A stretch of 9,483 nucleotides of DNA from an uncultured Oscillochloris sp. (lineage in GTDB: Bacteria > Chloroflexota > Chloroflexia > Chloroflexales > Chloroflexaceae): positions 1-9,483 of the forward strand of contig CAIRFY010000625.1 of assembly GCA_903877945.1 (NCBI GenBank), in the 5' to 3' direction. The translations under genes and the position numbers were made by a program. The notes below the pieces were generated by a model that did not search any database, had not been told where the DNA came from, and saw only the letters and a list, made by a program, of their open reading frames with translations. The number at the start of each line of letters is the position of its first letter. Within the stretch, counting starts at the first letter, position 1. Below, in pieces: positions 1 through 6,856 of this stretch.

Positions 1-13
1 GATGCCTTCGACT

Positions 14-54
14 CCCCCTCTCCCGCTCAGGGAGAGGGGGCTGGGGGGTGAGGG
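14..54 (+). repeat. GC-rich palindromic repeat, copy A
   Basis: An 11-bp perfect inverted repeat (CCCCCTCTCCC at 14-24, GGGAGAGGGGG at 30-40, 5-nt loop) is followed by a G-rich tail ending in GGTGAGGG. The same 41-nt element recurs in the same orientation at 9386-9426 with about three mismatches, and a third copy lies reversed at 9322-9359. It sits downstream of the glycosyltransferase stop codon. This is a non-coding interspersed repeat of REP/MITE-like type; whether it is mobile, or acts as a terminator or mRNA stabiliser, cannot be read from one window. Confidence 0.8.
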
Positions 55-95
55 CTGCTCGGCGATCACACGACTTTGCTCATGCCCTGAGAGGC

Positions 96-111
96 AACCG
101 ACGAATCGGTT
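96..111 (-). terminator. short stem-loop just after the glycosyltransferase gene
   Basis: Read on the minus strand, AACCGA-TTCG-TCGGTT forms a perfect 6-bp stem with a UUCG loop beginning 2 nt after the TAA stop of the glycosyltransferase gene. No U-tract follows, so it is at best a weak or factor-assisted terminator, or a 3'-end stabiliser. Copy A of the GC-rich palindrome lies about 40 nt further on and could contribute. Confidence 0.35.
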
Positions 112-113
112 CC

Positions 114-1106
114 TTATTCCTGTGTTCGTAATCCATAAGGTTTGTGTTCATCATCGAAGCCGAGGGCGTCGGAGACGATGTAGAGCGGTCGGCCCTTGAC
201 CTCGTCGTAGATCCGGCCGACGTACTCGCCGATGATGCCGATGGAGACTAGTTGCACCGCGCCGAGGAAGAGGACCATCGCGAGGGTGCTGGCCTGCCCG
301 TAGAAGGCCGAGTCGGTCGGGTTACCGGTGTAGAGCAGGCGCATGATCACCACGGCGATCAGGAATGTCATGCTGATCGCGGCGGTGATGAAGCCCAGGT
401 AGGTGGCCAGTTGGAGCGGTAAGTAGCTGAAGCTGGTGATCCCATCCAGAGCGAATTTGAGCATCTTGCGCAGGGGGTATTTGGTGTCACCGGCCTTGCG
501 GGCGTGGCGTCGGTAGGGCACGCCCGCCTGCTTGAAGCCTACCCACACCGATAGTCCACGCATAAAGCGGTGGTGCTCGCGGATGCGCGCCAGCGAGTCG
601 ACCACCTTGCGATCCATCAGCCGGAAGTCGCCGGTGTCTACCGGGATGTTTACGCTGGTGATTTTGATGATCAGGCGGTAGAACAGGGCCGCCGTCATGG
701 TCTTAAACCAAGTCTCGCCCTCGCGCTCGGCGCGCACCGCGTAGACCACCTCGTAGCCCTCGCGCCACTTGGCGATCAGCTCAGGGATAACCTCAGGCGG
801 ATCCTGAAGGTCTGAGTCGATCACCACGACCGCGCAGCCCTGGGCGTAGTCGGTGCCGGCGGTGATCGCCAGTTGGTGGCCGAAGTTCTTTGAGAAGTAG
901 ACCACTTTCACCCGTGGGTCGCGCCGGTTGATCTCGCGCATCAACTCGGGCGAGCGGTCGCGGCTGCCGTCGTTCACCAGCACGATCTCGAAGGGTTCGC
1001 CTAGCGGCTCCAGGGCCGCGCTCGTTCGCTGGCAGAACTCTTCGATCAGCTGCTCCTCGTTATATACCGGCGCGACCACTGAGAAGGTGGGACGTTTATT
1101 GATCAT
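114..1106 (-). CDS. GtrB/ArnC-like membrane glycosyltransferase, family 2
   Basis: The 330-residue product is a GT-A fold family 2 glycosyltransferase of the GtrB/ArnC/DPM1-like group, which transfers a sugar from a nucleotide donor to a polyprenyl phosphate at the inner membrane face. Visible are the N-terminal strand VVAPVYNEE (residues 10-18), VNDGSRD (44-50), the metal-binding DSD of DSDLQDPPE (97-105) and GDFRLMDR (159-166). Two membrane segments follow, about 229-257 and 271-292, then the family signature GEYVGRIYDEVKGRPLYIV (293-311). The ATG at 1106 is chosen because it overlaps the polA TGA as ATGA and has a strong GGGAGGAGA ribosome binding site 5 nt upstream; a longer GTG-started frame from 1187 would be translated inside polA and adds only an Arg-rich stretch. 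It probably shares the polA transcript. The sugar and acceptor cannot be told from the sequence; a role in cell-surface glycan or glycolipid synthesis is inferred. Confidence 0.93.
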   Translation of the reverse strand: MINKRPTFSVVAPVYNEEQLIEEFCQRTSAALEPLGEPFEIVLVNDGSRDRSPELMREINRRDPRVKVVYFSKNFGHQLAITAGTDYAQGCAVVVIDSDLQDPPEVIPELIAKWREGYEVVYAVRAEREGETWFKTMTAALFYRLIIKITSVNIPVDTGDFRLMDRKVVDSLARIREHHRFMRGLSVWVGFKQAGVPYRRHARKAGDTKYPLRKMLKFALDGITSFSYLPLQLATYLGFITAAISMTFLIAVVIMRLLYTGNPTDSAFYGQASTLAMVLFLGAVQLVSIGIIGEYVGRIYDEVKGRPLYIVSDALGFDDEHKPYGLRTQE

Positions 1107-4033
1107 TTCATCTCCTCCCAGTTCGGGCCGGTCTCGACATCGACGCCCAGGGGTACCTGCTGCGCCACGCCGTCTTCGTCGCTCCACTTCAATTCGTAGG
1201 CGTGTTCCATCACCGCACGCACGAGATCTTTGGCTATCTCAACCTCGTCGTTGGGAGCCTCCAAGATCAACTCGTCGTGAACCTGGAGCAGGATGCGCGT
1301 GCGCAGGTCGCGCTCGTCAATGGCGCGGGCCAGTTTCACCATCGCAATTTTCATGATGTCGGCGGCGGTACCCTGGATGGGCGCGTTGACTGCCTCGCGC
1401 TCAGCGGCCGCCCGCCGTGGCCCCTTGGTCTGGAGGTCGTGTATCTCGCGGCGCCGTCCGAAGATCGTCGAGACGTAGCCGCTGGCCTGTCCGCGCTCCA
1501 GCGTCTCGTTGATGTAGGAGCGGATGCCGGGGAAGCGGGCGAATAGGCCGTCGATGAGGGACTGAGCATCGGTTCTGCTCAGTTCGGTGCGCTGAGCCAG
1601 GCCGAAGGCGCTCATGCCGTAGATCACGCCAAATACCACAGACTTCGCGATCCGGCGCTGATTCTTGTCCACCTGCTCAATCGGCACGCCGAAGAGCTGC
1701 GCCGCTGTGGCCGCATGAATATCCTGGCCCTCGCGGAAGGCCCGCACCAGGCTTGGGTCTTTGGTGATGTAGGCCAAGACGCGCAGTTCGATCTGTGAGT
1801 AGTCGGCGGCGATGAAGGTGTGTCCCGGCGCGGCCACAAACCCGCGTCGAATCTCGCGGCCCTCTTGGGTTCGCACGGGGATGTTCTGAAGGTTTGGCTC
1901 ATTTGAGCTAAGTCTCCCCGTCGCCGCCCCTACCTGATTATACGACGTATGCACCCGCCCGGTCTGTGGGTTGACTAGGCTGGGCAGCACATCCACGTAG
2001 GTACTTTTGAGCTTGCTGAGCTGGCGGTACTCTAGGATGCGCTCGCACATCCCGCTGGTGTCTTCAACGCGCAGCCGCTCCAGGGTGTCGGCGGTGATCG
2101 AGTATTTCTTGGTCTTCGCGGTGAGATCAACGCCCTTGGTAGGCAGGCCGATTTTGCCGAAGAGAATATCACTGAGCTGGTCACTAGAATTGATATTGAA
2201 CGGCCTCTCGGCGATCTGGTAGATTTCGTGTTCGATTGCGCCGATGCGTGCGCCAAGCCCGACGCCGAGTTGCTCAATGTAGAGCGTATCGAGGCCGATA
2301 CCCGCCAGTTCCATTTTCACCAGTACGTCCACCAACGGCAATTCCATGCGCTGGAAGAGTGCGGCCAGCCGCTCGTTGGCGGCCAGTTGCGGCTCCAGGG
2401 CGTGTACGAGGCGCAAGGTCATGTCGGCGTCAGCGGCGGCGTAGGGCGTGGCCAAGGCCACCGGCACCTTGTCGAAGGTGATTTGCTTGCTGGCCTTGCC
2501 GATGAGAGCCTCAATCGAGGTCATCTCATCGGGGAGTTGAAGTTCGTAGAATGCCAGATCCTTCAGCCCAACACTTTTGCCCAGGAGGGCCGCCACGATC
2601 ATCGTGTCGAAGGCCAGGCCACGCACCGTGATCCCCACGCCCCGCAGCATCTCGATGTCGAACTTGGCGTTGTGGGCGTACTTAGCCGTGGCCGGATCCT
2701 CGAAGAAAGGTTTGAGCGTCGCGATCACCTGCGCGGCGGGCAACTGCGGCCCCTCGGCGTGGCCGCATGGCACGTACACCGCGCTGCCGGGCGCGATGGC
2801 GATGGAGATCCCGCAGAGGGCGCTCTGCATGGGCCGTAGACCAGTGGACTCGGTATCGAAGGCGAAGCCGGGGGCGGATTCCAGGGCGCGCACGAGGGAG
2901 TCCAGTTCGGCATCGGTTGTGACGGCGCGGTAGTCGCCGAGGGCGGGGGCGTGCGGGGCCGTGGCGGCGGGCGGCGGCGCGTCGCCAAAGAGCGAGAGCT
3001 GCGTTGTCCCAGCGGGCGCGGTGGGCGTGGCTGCCCCCAGGATGGCAGGCAGCACCTCGCCGAACATATCCTGCTGGCCCGTTGCCGGGGTAGAGACGGC
3101 CCGCTGGGCCGTCTCAGAGACGGCCCGGCGGGCCGTCTCTACGTCGGATCCCGGCAGCTTCTTCAGCAGTCCCGATCTGACCCCCAATTCGAGTTCCTGA
3201 AACAGTCGGATCACTGCGGCCCGGTCATAGTCGTGGACGGCGGCGGCGGCGAGGCTTAGCTGCACCGGCGCGTCGCAGACGATGGTGGCCAGTTTCTTGC
3301 TGAACAGCGCCGCCTCACGCTGGCCGTCGAGCAGCTTCTGGTAGCGATTCGGAGCCTCTCCCAGGTGATCGTAGAGATTCTCCACCGTGCCAAACTGGTT
3401 CAGCAGGATGATTGCTCCCGCCTCGCCGATGCCTCTCACGCCAGGGATATTGTCCGAGCTGTCGCCCTTGAGCCCGCGTAGATCGGTCAGTTGGTTGGGA
3501 GCTAAGCCCTTGTACCGTTCGCGCACCTTCTCCTCATCGTAGATCGTCGTCGTGGTCTTCTGGTCGTAGGGGTTAGCCAGGATCACCCGCACGTGCGCGT
3601 CAACAAGCTGAAGTGCGTCAGTGTCGCCGGTGAGGATAAGCGTCTCAACATCCTCGGCGCTGGCTTGGCGGGCCAGGGTGCCAATCACATCGTCGGCCTC
3701 GAAACCCTCAGCGGTATAGATCGGCATATTCAGGGCGCGGCACAGCTCCTGGATGCGCGCCATCTGCGAGTGGAACTCCTCCGGCGTCTCGGCACGGCCG
3801 GCCTTGTACTCCGGGTACATGTCGTCGCGGAAGGTGCGCCCGACATCGAAGGAGATTGCCACGTACTCCGGGCGCTGCTCCTGGATCATCGTCAGCAGGA
3901 TCTGGGCGAACCCAAAGACCGCGTAGGTCGGCTCACCACGCGATGAGCGTAGGCCCTTCTCTTTCATCGCATGGAAGGCGCGGAAGGCCAGGGCGTGGCC
4001 GTCGATCAGCGCGAGGCGCTTGCGTTGGGACAT
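1103..4033 (-). CDS. polA: DNA polymerase I with 5' nuclease and proofreading domains
   Basis: The 976-residue product (E. coli 928) has all three Pol I modules and acts in Okazaki fragment maturation and repair synthesis. The 5' nuclease (about 1-292) shows LIDGHA (D11), SFDVGRTFRDD (62-71), EADDVIGTL (112-120), TGDTD (135-139) and LKGDSSDNIPGVRGIG (188-203). The 3'-5' exonuclease (about 366-550) keeps its catalytic set: D393 and E395 in FDTES, D459, and Y531/D535 in YAAADADMTL, so proofreading should be active. The polymerase domain has motif A DYSQIELR (744-751), motif B RRIAKSVVFGVIYGMS (793-808) and motif C QVHDE (917-921), with D744 and D920 as metal ligands. F801 matches the E. coli F762 position, while V800 replaces the usual Asn of the O helix. 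The linker (about 295-365) is long, Ala/Pro-rich, and includes two 8-residue repeats encoded by a palindromic DNA element. The ATG at 4033 has only a weak GGA upstream. The stop overlaps the next gene. Confidence 0.97.
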   Translation of the reverse strand: MSQRKRLALIDGHALAFRAFHAMKEKGLRSSRGEPTYAVFGFAQILLTMIQEQRPEYVAISFDVGRTFRDDMYPEYKAGRAETPEEFHSQMARIQELCRALNMPIYTAEGFEADDVIGTLARQASAEDVETLILTGDTDALQLVDAHVRVILANPYDQKTTTTIYDEEKVRERYKGLAPNQLTDLRGLKGDSSDNIPGVRGIGEAGAIILLNQFGTVENLYDHLGEAPNRYQKLLDGQREAALFSKKLATIVCDAPVQLSLAAAAVHDYDRAAVIRLFQELELGVRSGLLKKLPGSDVETARRAVSETAQRAVSTPATGQQDMFGEVLPAILGAATPTAPAGTTQLSLFGDAPPPAATAPHAPALGDYRAVTTDAELDSLVRALESAPGFAFDTESTGLRPMQSALCGISIAIAPGSAVYVPCGHAEGPQLPAAQVIATLKPFFEDPATAKYAHNAKFDIEMLRGVGITVRGLAFDTMIVAALLGKSVGLKDLAFYELQLPDEMTSIEALIGKASKQITFDKVPVALATPYAAADADMTLRLVHALEPQLAANERLAALFQRMELPLVDVLVKMELAGIGLDTLYIEQLGVGLGARIGAIEHEIYQIAERPFNINSSDQLSDILFGKIGLPTKGVDLTAKTKKYSITADTLERLRVEDTSGMCERILEYRQLSKLKSTYVDVLPSLVNPQTGRVHTSYNQVGAATGRLSSNEPNLQNIPVRTQEGREIRRGFVAAPGHTFIAADYSQIELRVLAYITKDPSLVRAFREGQDIHAATAAQLFGVPIEQVDKNQRRIAKSVVFGVIYGMSAFGLAQRTELSRTDAQSLIDGLFARFPGIRSYINETLERGQASGYVSTIFGRRREIHDLQTKGPRRAAAEREAVNAPIQGTAADIMKIAMVKLARAIDERDLRTRILLQVHDELILEAPNDEVEIAKDLVRAVMEHAYELKWSDEDGVAQQVPLGVDVETGPNWEEMK
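1111..1119 (-). promoter_or_regulatory. ribosome binding site inside polA for the glycosyltransferase
   Basis: On the minus strand GGGAGGAGA overlaps the final Glu-Glu-Met codons of polA and lies 5 nt before the ATG at 1106. Together with the 4-nt ATGA overlap this is a typical arrangement for translational coupling, and it fixes the start of the glycosyltransferase. Confidence 0.8.
3090..3142. repeat. double palindrome inserted in frame in polA
   Basis: Two tandem 24-bp units (3093-3116 and 3117-3140, 21 of 24 identical) are each a near-perfect hairpin, GAGACGGCCC-nnn-GGGCCGTCTC. The outer ends GTAGAGACGGCCC and GGGCCGTCTCTAC form a 13-bp terminal inverted repeat over 53 bp. Because the unit is 24 bp it keeps the polA frame and is read as ETARRAVS then ETAQRAVS (residues 299-314), in the flexible linker between the 5' nuclease and proofreading domains. 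I interpret it as an interspersed palindromic element that landed in a permissive site of the protein; the sequence facts are direct, the insertion history is inference. Confidence 0.85.
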
Positions 4034-4076
4034 ATGTGGGTTCCAGTATAGAAAATACGTGCTGATGACAGTCTAT

Positions 4077-4113
4077 GGTGCAACAACCCCTGCTATCGAC
4101 GGTGCAACAACCC
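4077..4113. repeat. pair of 13-bp direct repeats upstream of polA
   Basis: GGTGCAACAACCC occurs at 4077-4089 and again at 4101-4113, a 24-bp spacing (just over two helical turns). Both lie in the 110-bp gap between recG and polA, 44 to 80 bp upstream of the polA ATG. They could be paired binding sites for a regulator or simply a small duplication; nothing else in the gap is recognisable. Confidence 0.6.
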
Positions 4114-4143
4114 TGTTACGAGGCAGAGTCGGAGAAGGCCACG

Positions 4144-6774
4144 TTACCCCACCTTGCGCGCCTCAACCCAGAAGGCGTCCACCTTCTGCTTGAGCAGCGC
4201 GTGTTCGGGCCGGACAAGCTGCGGATCCTCGGTGAGAATAGCCTCAGCCGCCGCATGTGCAGCGTGGAGCAGGTGTACGTCGGTCAACTGAGCCACCTTC
4301 AGATCGGGCGTACCGCTCTGGCGGGTGCCAAAGAAATCGCCGGGGCCGCGTAGATGGAGGTCAATCTCGGCCAGCTTGAAGCCGTCACTATTCTGGGTCA
4401 GCGCCTCAAGGCGCTCCTCGCTGGTTTCATTCTCTTTGTGCGGGATCAGAATGCAGAAACTCTGGTGCTGCCCCCGGCCCACCCGACCACGGAACTGGTG
4501 CAACTGCGAGAGGCCGAAGCGCTCGGCACCCTCGATCAGAATAGTGGAGGCGTTGGGAATATCGATACCCACCTCGATCACCGCCGTGGCCACCAGAATA
4601 TCGTAGGCGTGATCGCGGAAAGCCACCATGATCTGATCCTTCTCGCGGGGCAACATCTTGCCGTGCAGCAGGGCCACGCGCAGATCGGGAAAGACATCGT
4701 TCTGGAGAGTCTCGTACATCTCTTCAGCCGAGGGCAGATCGATCTTATCGCTCTCCTCAACCAGGGGACACACCACAAATGCCTGGCGACCCTGCTCGAT
4801 CTCCTTGCGCATATGGCGGTAGACCTTACCGCGCTCGCCCCTGAGAACCCAGCGCGTGCGGATCACCTGCCTGCCGGGGGGCAACTCATCGAGGATCGAG
4901 GTGTCGAGGTCGCCATAGATCGTCATTGTCAGGGTGCGCGGGATGGGTGTCGCCGTCATCACCAGCAGGTGTGGGTTGAAGCCTTTGTTGCGCAGGCTCT
5001 GGCGCTGTTCGACGCCGAAACGATGCTGTTCGTCTACTACAGCGAGGCCAAGGCTGTGGTACTTCACACTTTCGGTGATCAGGGCGTGGGTGCCTATCAC
5101 GAGATCTACCTCACCTTTGGCGATGCCCTCAAGCACGCGGCGGCGTTCCTTGACCCCGAGGCTACCGGTGAGCAGGGCCACTCGCACGCCCTGGCCGTCC
5201 ATATCATCCTCAACGGTCATGCCGAGCAGCGCCTTGATCTCCGCAAGGTGGGCTGCATCCTTGGCGCTCATGCGCTCGCGCCAGCCACCACCCTCGGCTT
5301 CTTCTTTGGCCTGACGGGGCACACGCACCCGTCCGAGGAGTTTCTTCAGACCCTTGTAGTGCTGCTCCGCCAGAATCTCGGTGGGGGCCATCAGCGCGCC
5401 CTGGAATCCATTGGCGATCACCTGAAGCAGGCACGCGGCGGCCACCACCGTTTTGCCCGAACCCACATCGCCCTGGAGCAAACGGGCCATTGGAACCGGG
5501 CGAGCCATATCGGTGAAGATCTCGTCTAGGCTGCGCTGCTGTGCGCCGGTGAGGGAGAAGGGCAACTGGGCCTGTAGATCCGCGTGGACATCCGCAAAGA
5601 AGCGCATCTGGTAGCCAAGCTCGCCCTGCCAGAGCAGCTTGCGCTGCAACACGCCGATCTGAATAAAGAGGAACTCGTCGAAGCCCAGGCGGGTACGCGC
5701 CTGCAATAGTGAGTCGGCGGTGGCGGGGAAGTGGATCTGGGCGATAGCCTGGGGCAAGCCGACCAGCCCGACCCGTGCCCGCATCGCATCGGGCAGATAC
5801 TCGGGAAGCCTGGGGGCCACCTCGTCCACCAGATGCTTAATCACCTTGCGCGCATTGCGATCCAGCAGACCCTTGGTGAGCCGGTGTACCGGCACCAGCC
5901 GTCCGGTGTGGATGAGCGCGTCGCTATCGGGCACGTAGGACTCCCAGGTCGGGCCAGTCATCTGGCGCACACCGCCGTAGGCACCAACCTTCCCACTCAG
6001 CACAATCATCTTGCCAACGGGCATCTGCTTGGTGAGCCAGGGCTGGTTAAAAAACACCGCCTTGATCACCCCGGTCTGATCCGAGACCGACACCTCAACC
6101 CGTGGGCGCGGGCCGCCGCCCGCCAGTCGCACATCGCTCACCTCGCCAACGACCGTCTCTACGGAGCCAACTACCAGTTCACCGATATGCTTTTGTGAGC
6201 TGTAGTCGTCGTAGCGGTGTGGGAAATGGTAGAGCAGATCTTCAACCGTGCGCAAGCCGAGGCGCTTGAACGCCTGCACATCCTTCTTGCCCATGCCAAA
6301 CACCATGTCGAGCGGATCGGAGGGGCGAAGGGCAGAGTGCGAAGGGTGGAGGGCGGAGGGCGGAGGGCCGAGGGCGGAGGGCCGAGGGCCGAGGGCCGAG
6401 GGCTGGGAGTCTGTCACCTGGGGCTTGGCAGCGGGAGTCGCACGCTTCGTCTGGGCACGCGGCTTCGTGGCAGGCGCAGGCGAGCCAGCCTCCACGCTCC
6501 GCATCCCCCCACTTTGGGAGCGAAACAGCGCACGCAAGCTCTCGATGGCCTGGAAGATCCGCGTCTTCCGCTCGTAGATCATCAGGCCACCATAGTCATC
6601 GAGCAGAGACAGAGCGACCTGAACCGCATCAAGGCCCAGGTCGCCATCAGCCTGGGCTTGCCACATGTCAAGGAAACGGTCGAGGCCATCGGGGGTGGCA
6701 CCATCATCGCAGTCACGATGCTGCTCGGTCGCCAGCACCTTGCCCAGCCGGATGATATGTTCGGGGTTCTTCAT
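4144..6774 (-). CDS. recG: ATP-dependent DNA helicase RecG, long N-terminal form
   Basis: The 876-residue product is the branch-migrating helicase that remodels stalled forks and Holliday junctions; E. coli RecG has 693 residues. Residues 1-90 form a probably helical extension, followed by a low-complexity linker (about 95-153) that contains four 7-residue repeats. The RecG core then begins: helix-hairpin-like region FGMGKKDVQAFKRLGL (159-174), FPHRYDDY, and the wedge/OB domain (about 195-280). Helicase motifs are Walker A GDVGSGKT (435-442), APTEILAEQH (463-472), DEQHRFG (581-587), TATPIPRT (607-614), HQFRGRVGRG (759-768) and the RecG-specific LHLRGPGDFFGTRQSG (806-821). Between motif Ia and GTHAL there is an insertion of about 45 mostly charged residues (roughly 481-527) relative to E. 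coli. I chose the ATG at 6774; a TTG at 6795 would start inside repeat DNA, and neither has a Shine-Dalgarno sequence. It lies 110 bp before polA and 82 bp after degV. Confidence 0.96.
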   Translation of the reverse strand: MKNPEHIIRLGKVLATEQHRDCDDGATPDGLDRFLDMWQAQADGDLGLDAVQVALSLLDDYGGLMIYERKTRIFQAIESLRALFRSQSGGMRSVEAGSPAPATKPRAQTKRATPAAKPQVTDSQPSALGPRPSALGPPPSALHPSHSALRPSDPLDMVFGMGKKDVQAFKRLGLRTVEDLLYHFPHRYDDYSSQKHIGELVVGSVETVVGEVSDVRLAGGGPRPRVEVSVSDQTGVIKAVFFNQPWLTKQMPVGKMIVLSGKVGAYGGVRQMTGPTWESYVPDSDALIHTGRLVPVHRLTKGLLDRNARKVIKHLVDEVAPRLPEYLPDAMRARVGLVGLPQAIAQIHFPATADSLLQARTRLGFDEFLFIQIGVLQRKLLWQGELGYQMRFFADVHADLQAQLPFSLTGAQQRSLDEIFTDMARPVPMARLLQGDVGSGKTVVAAACLLQVIANGFQGALMAPTEILAEQHYKGLKKLLGRVRVPRQAKEEAEGGGWRERMSAKDAAHLAEIKALLGMTVEDDMDGQGVRVALLTGSLGVKERRRVLEGIAKGEVDLVIGTHALITESVKYHSLGLAVVDEQHRFGVEQRQSLRNKGFNPHLLVMTATPIPRTLTMTIYGDLDTSILDELPPGRQVIRTRWVLRGERGKVYRHMRKEIEQGRQAFVVCPLVEESDKIDLPSAEEMYETLQNDVFPDLRVALLHGKMLPREKDQIMVAFRDHAYDILVATAVIEVGIDIPNASTILIEGAERFGLSQLHQFRGRVGRGQHQSFCILIPHKENETSEERLEALTQNSDGFKLAEIDLHLRGPGDFFGTRQSGTPDLKVAQLTDVHLLHAAHAAAEAILTEDPQLVRPEHALLKQKVDAFWVEARKVG
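6323..6406. repeat. 12-unit heptanucleotide array inside recG
   Basis: Plus-strand units of the form GGGCSGA run without a break from 6323 to 6406. The core units at 6351-6399 are GGGCGGA or GGGCCGA, with degenerate units at both ends (for example GGGCAGA, GTGCGAA, GGGTGGA, GGGCTGG). Twelve units make 84 nt, exactly 28 codons, read on the minus strand as four 7-residue repeats of the form PSALGP(R/P) at residues 124-151. Three units equal seven codons, so only changes by multiples of three units keep recG in frame. Confidence 0.85.
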
Positions 6775-6854
6775 AATGCATAATGCAAAATTCAAAATTC
6801 AAAATTCAAAATGGTCGCAAGCCATTTTGCATTTTGCATTTTGCATTTTGCATT
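6772..6854. repeat. AT-rich heptanucleotide arrays forming a hairpin between degV and recG
   Basis: Plus-strand units are CATAATG x2 (6772-6785), CAAAATT x3 (6786-6806), CAAAATG (6807-6813), a 9-nt spacer, then CATTTTG x4 (6823-6850) and a partial CATT. CAAAATGG and CCATTTTG around a 7-nt loop pair perfectly, and each further pair of heptamers matches at 6 of 7 positions, giving a stem of about 29 bp. The array fills the whole gap from the degV stop to the recG start, whose ATG (6774-6772) is part of the first unit. No Shine-Dalgarno sequence is visible for recG. Confidence 0.85.
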
Positions 6855-6856
6855 GG

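Noticed and set aside
1104..1187. GTG start at 1187 for the glycosyltransferase
   Set aside because: The extra 27 residues are Arg-rich out-of-frame translation of the polA 3' end; the ATG at 1106 has a strong ribosome binding site and the ATGA overlap.
2228..2839. 203-codon plus-strand frame opposite polA
   Set aside because: It is antisense to the conserved exonuclease and polymerase domains, with no ribosome binding site or family motif; explained by codon bias of polA.
3093..3140. Tandem 24-bp repeats as a CRISPR-like array
   Set aside because: The units abut without spacers, are themselves hairpins, and lie in frame within polA.
4045..4050. TATACT as a -10 box for polA
   Set aside because: No acceptable -35 lies 16-18 nt upstream, and the transcript would begin only about 5 nt before the ATG.
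4354..5529. 391-codon open frame on the plus strand opposite recG
   Set aside because: It lies entirely antisense to the conserved helicase domains of recG, has a His/Leu/Gly-rich composition typical of a complement-frame shadow in GC-rich DNA, and shows no recognisable motif.
6772..6795. Upstream TTG start for recG at 6795
   Set aside because: It would begin inside the heptanucleotide repeat and add seven repeat-encoded residues; the ATG at 6774 is preferred, although neither has a Shine-Dalgarno sequence.
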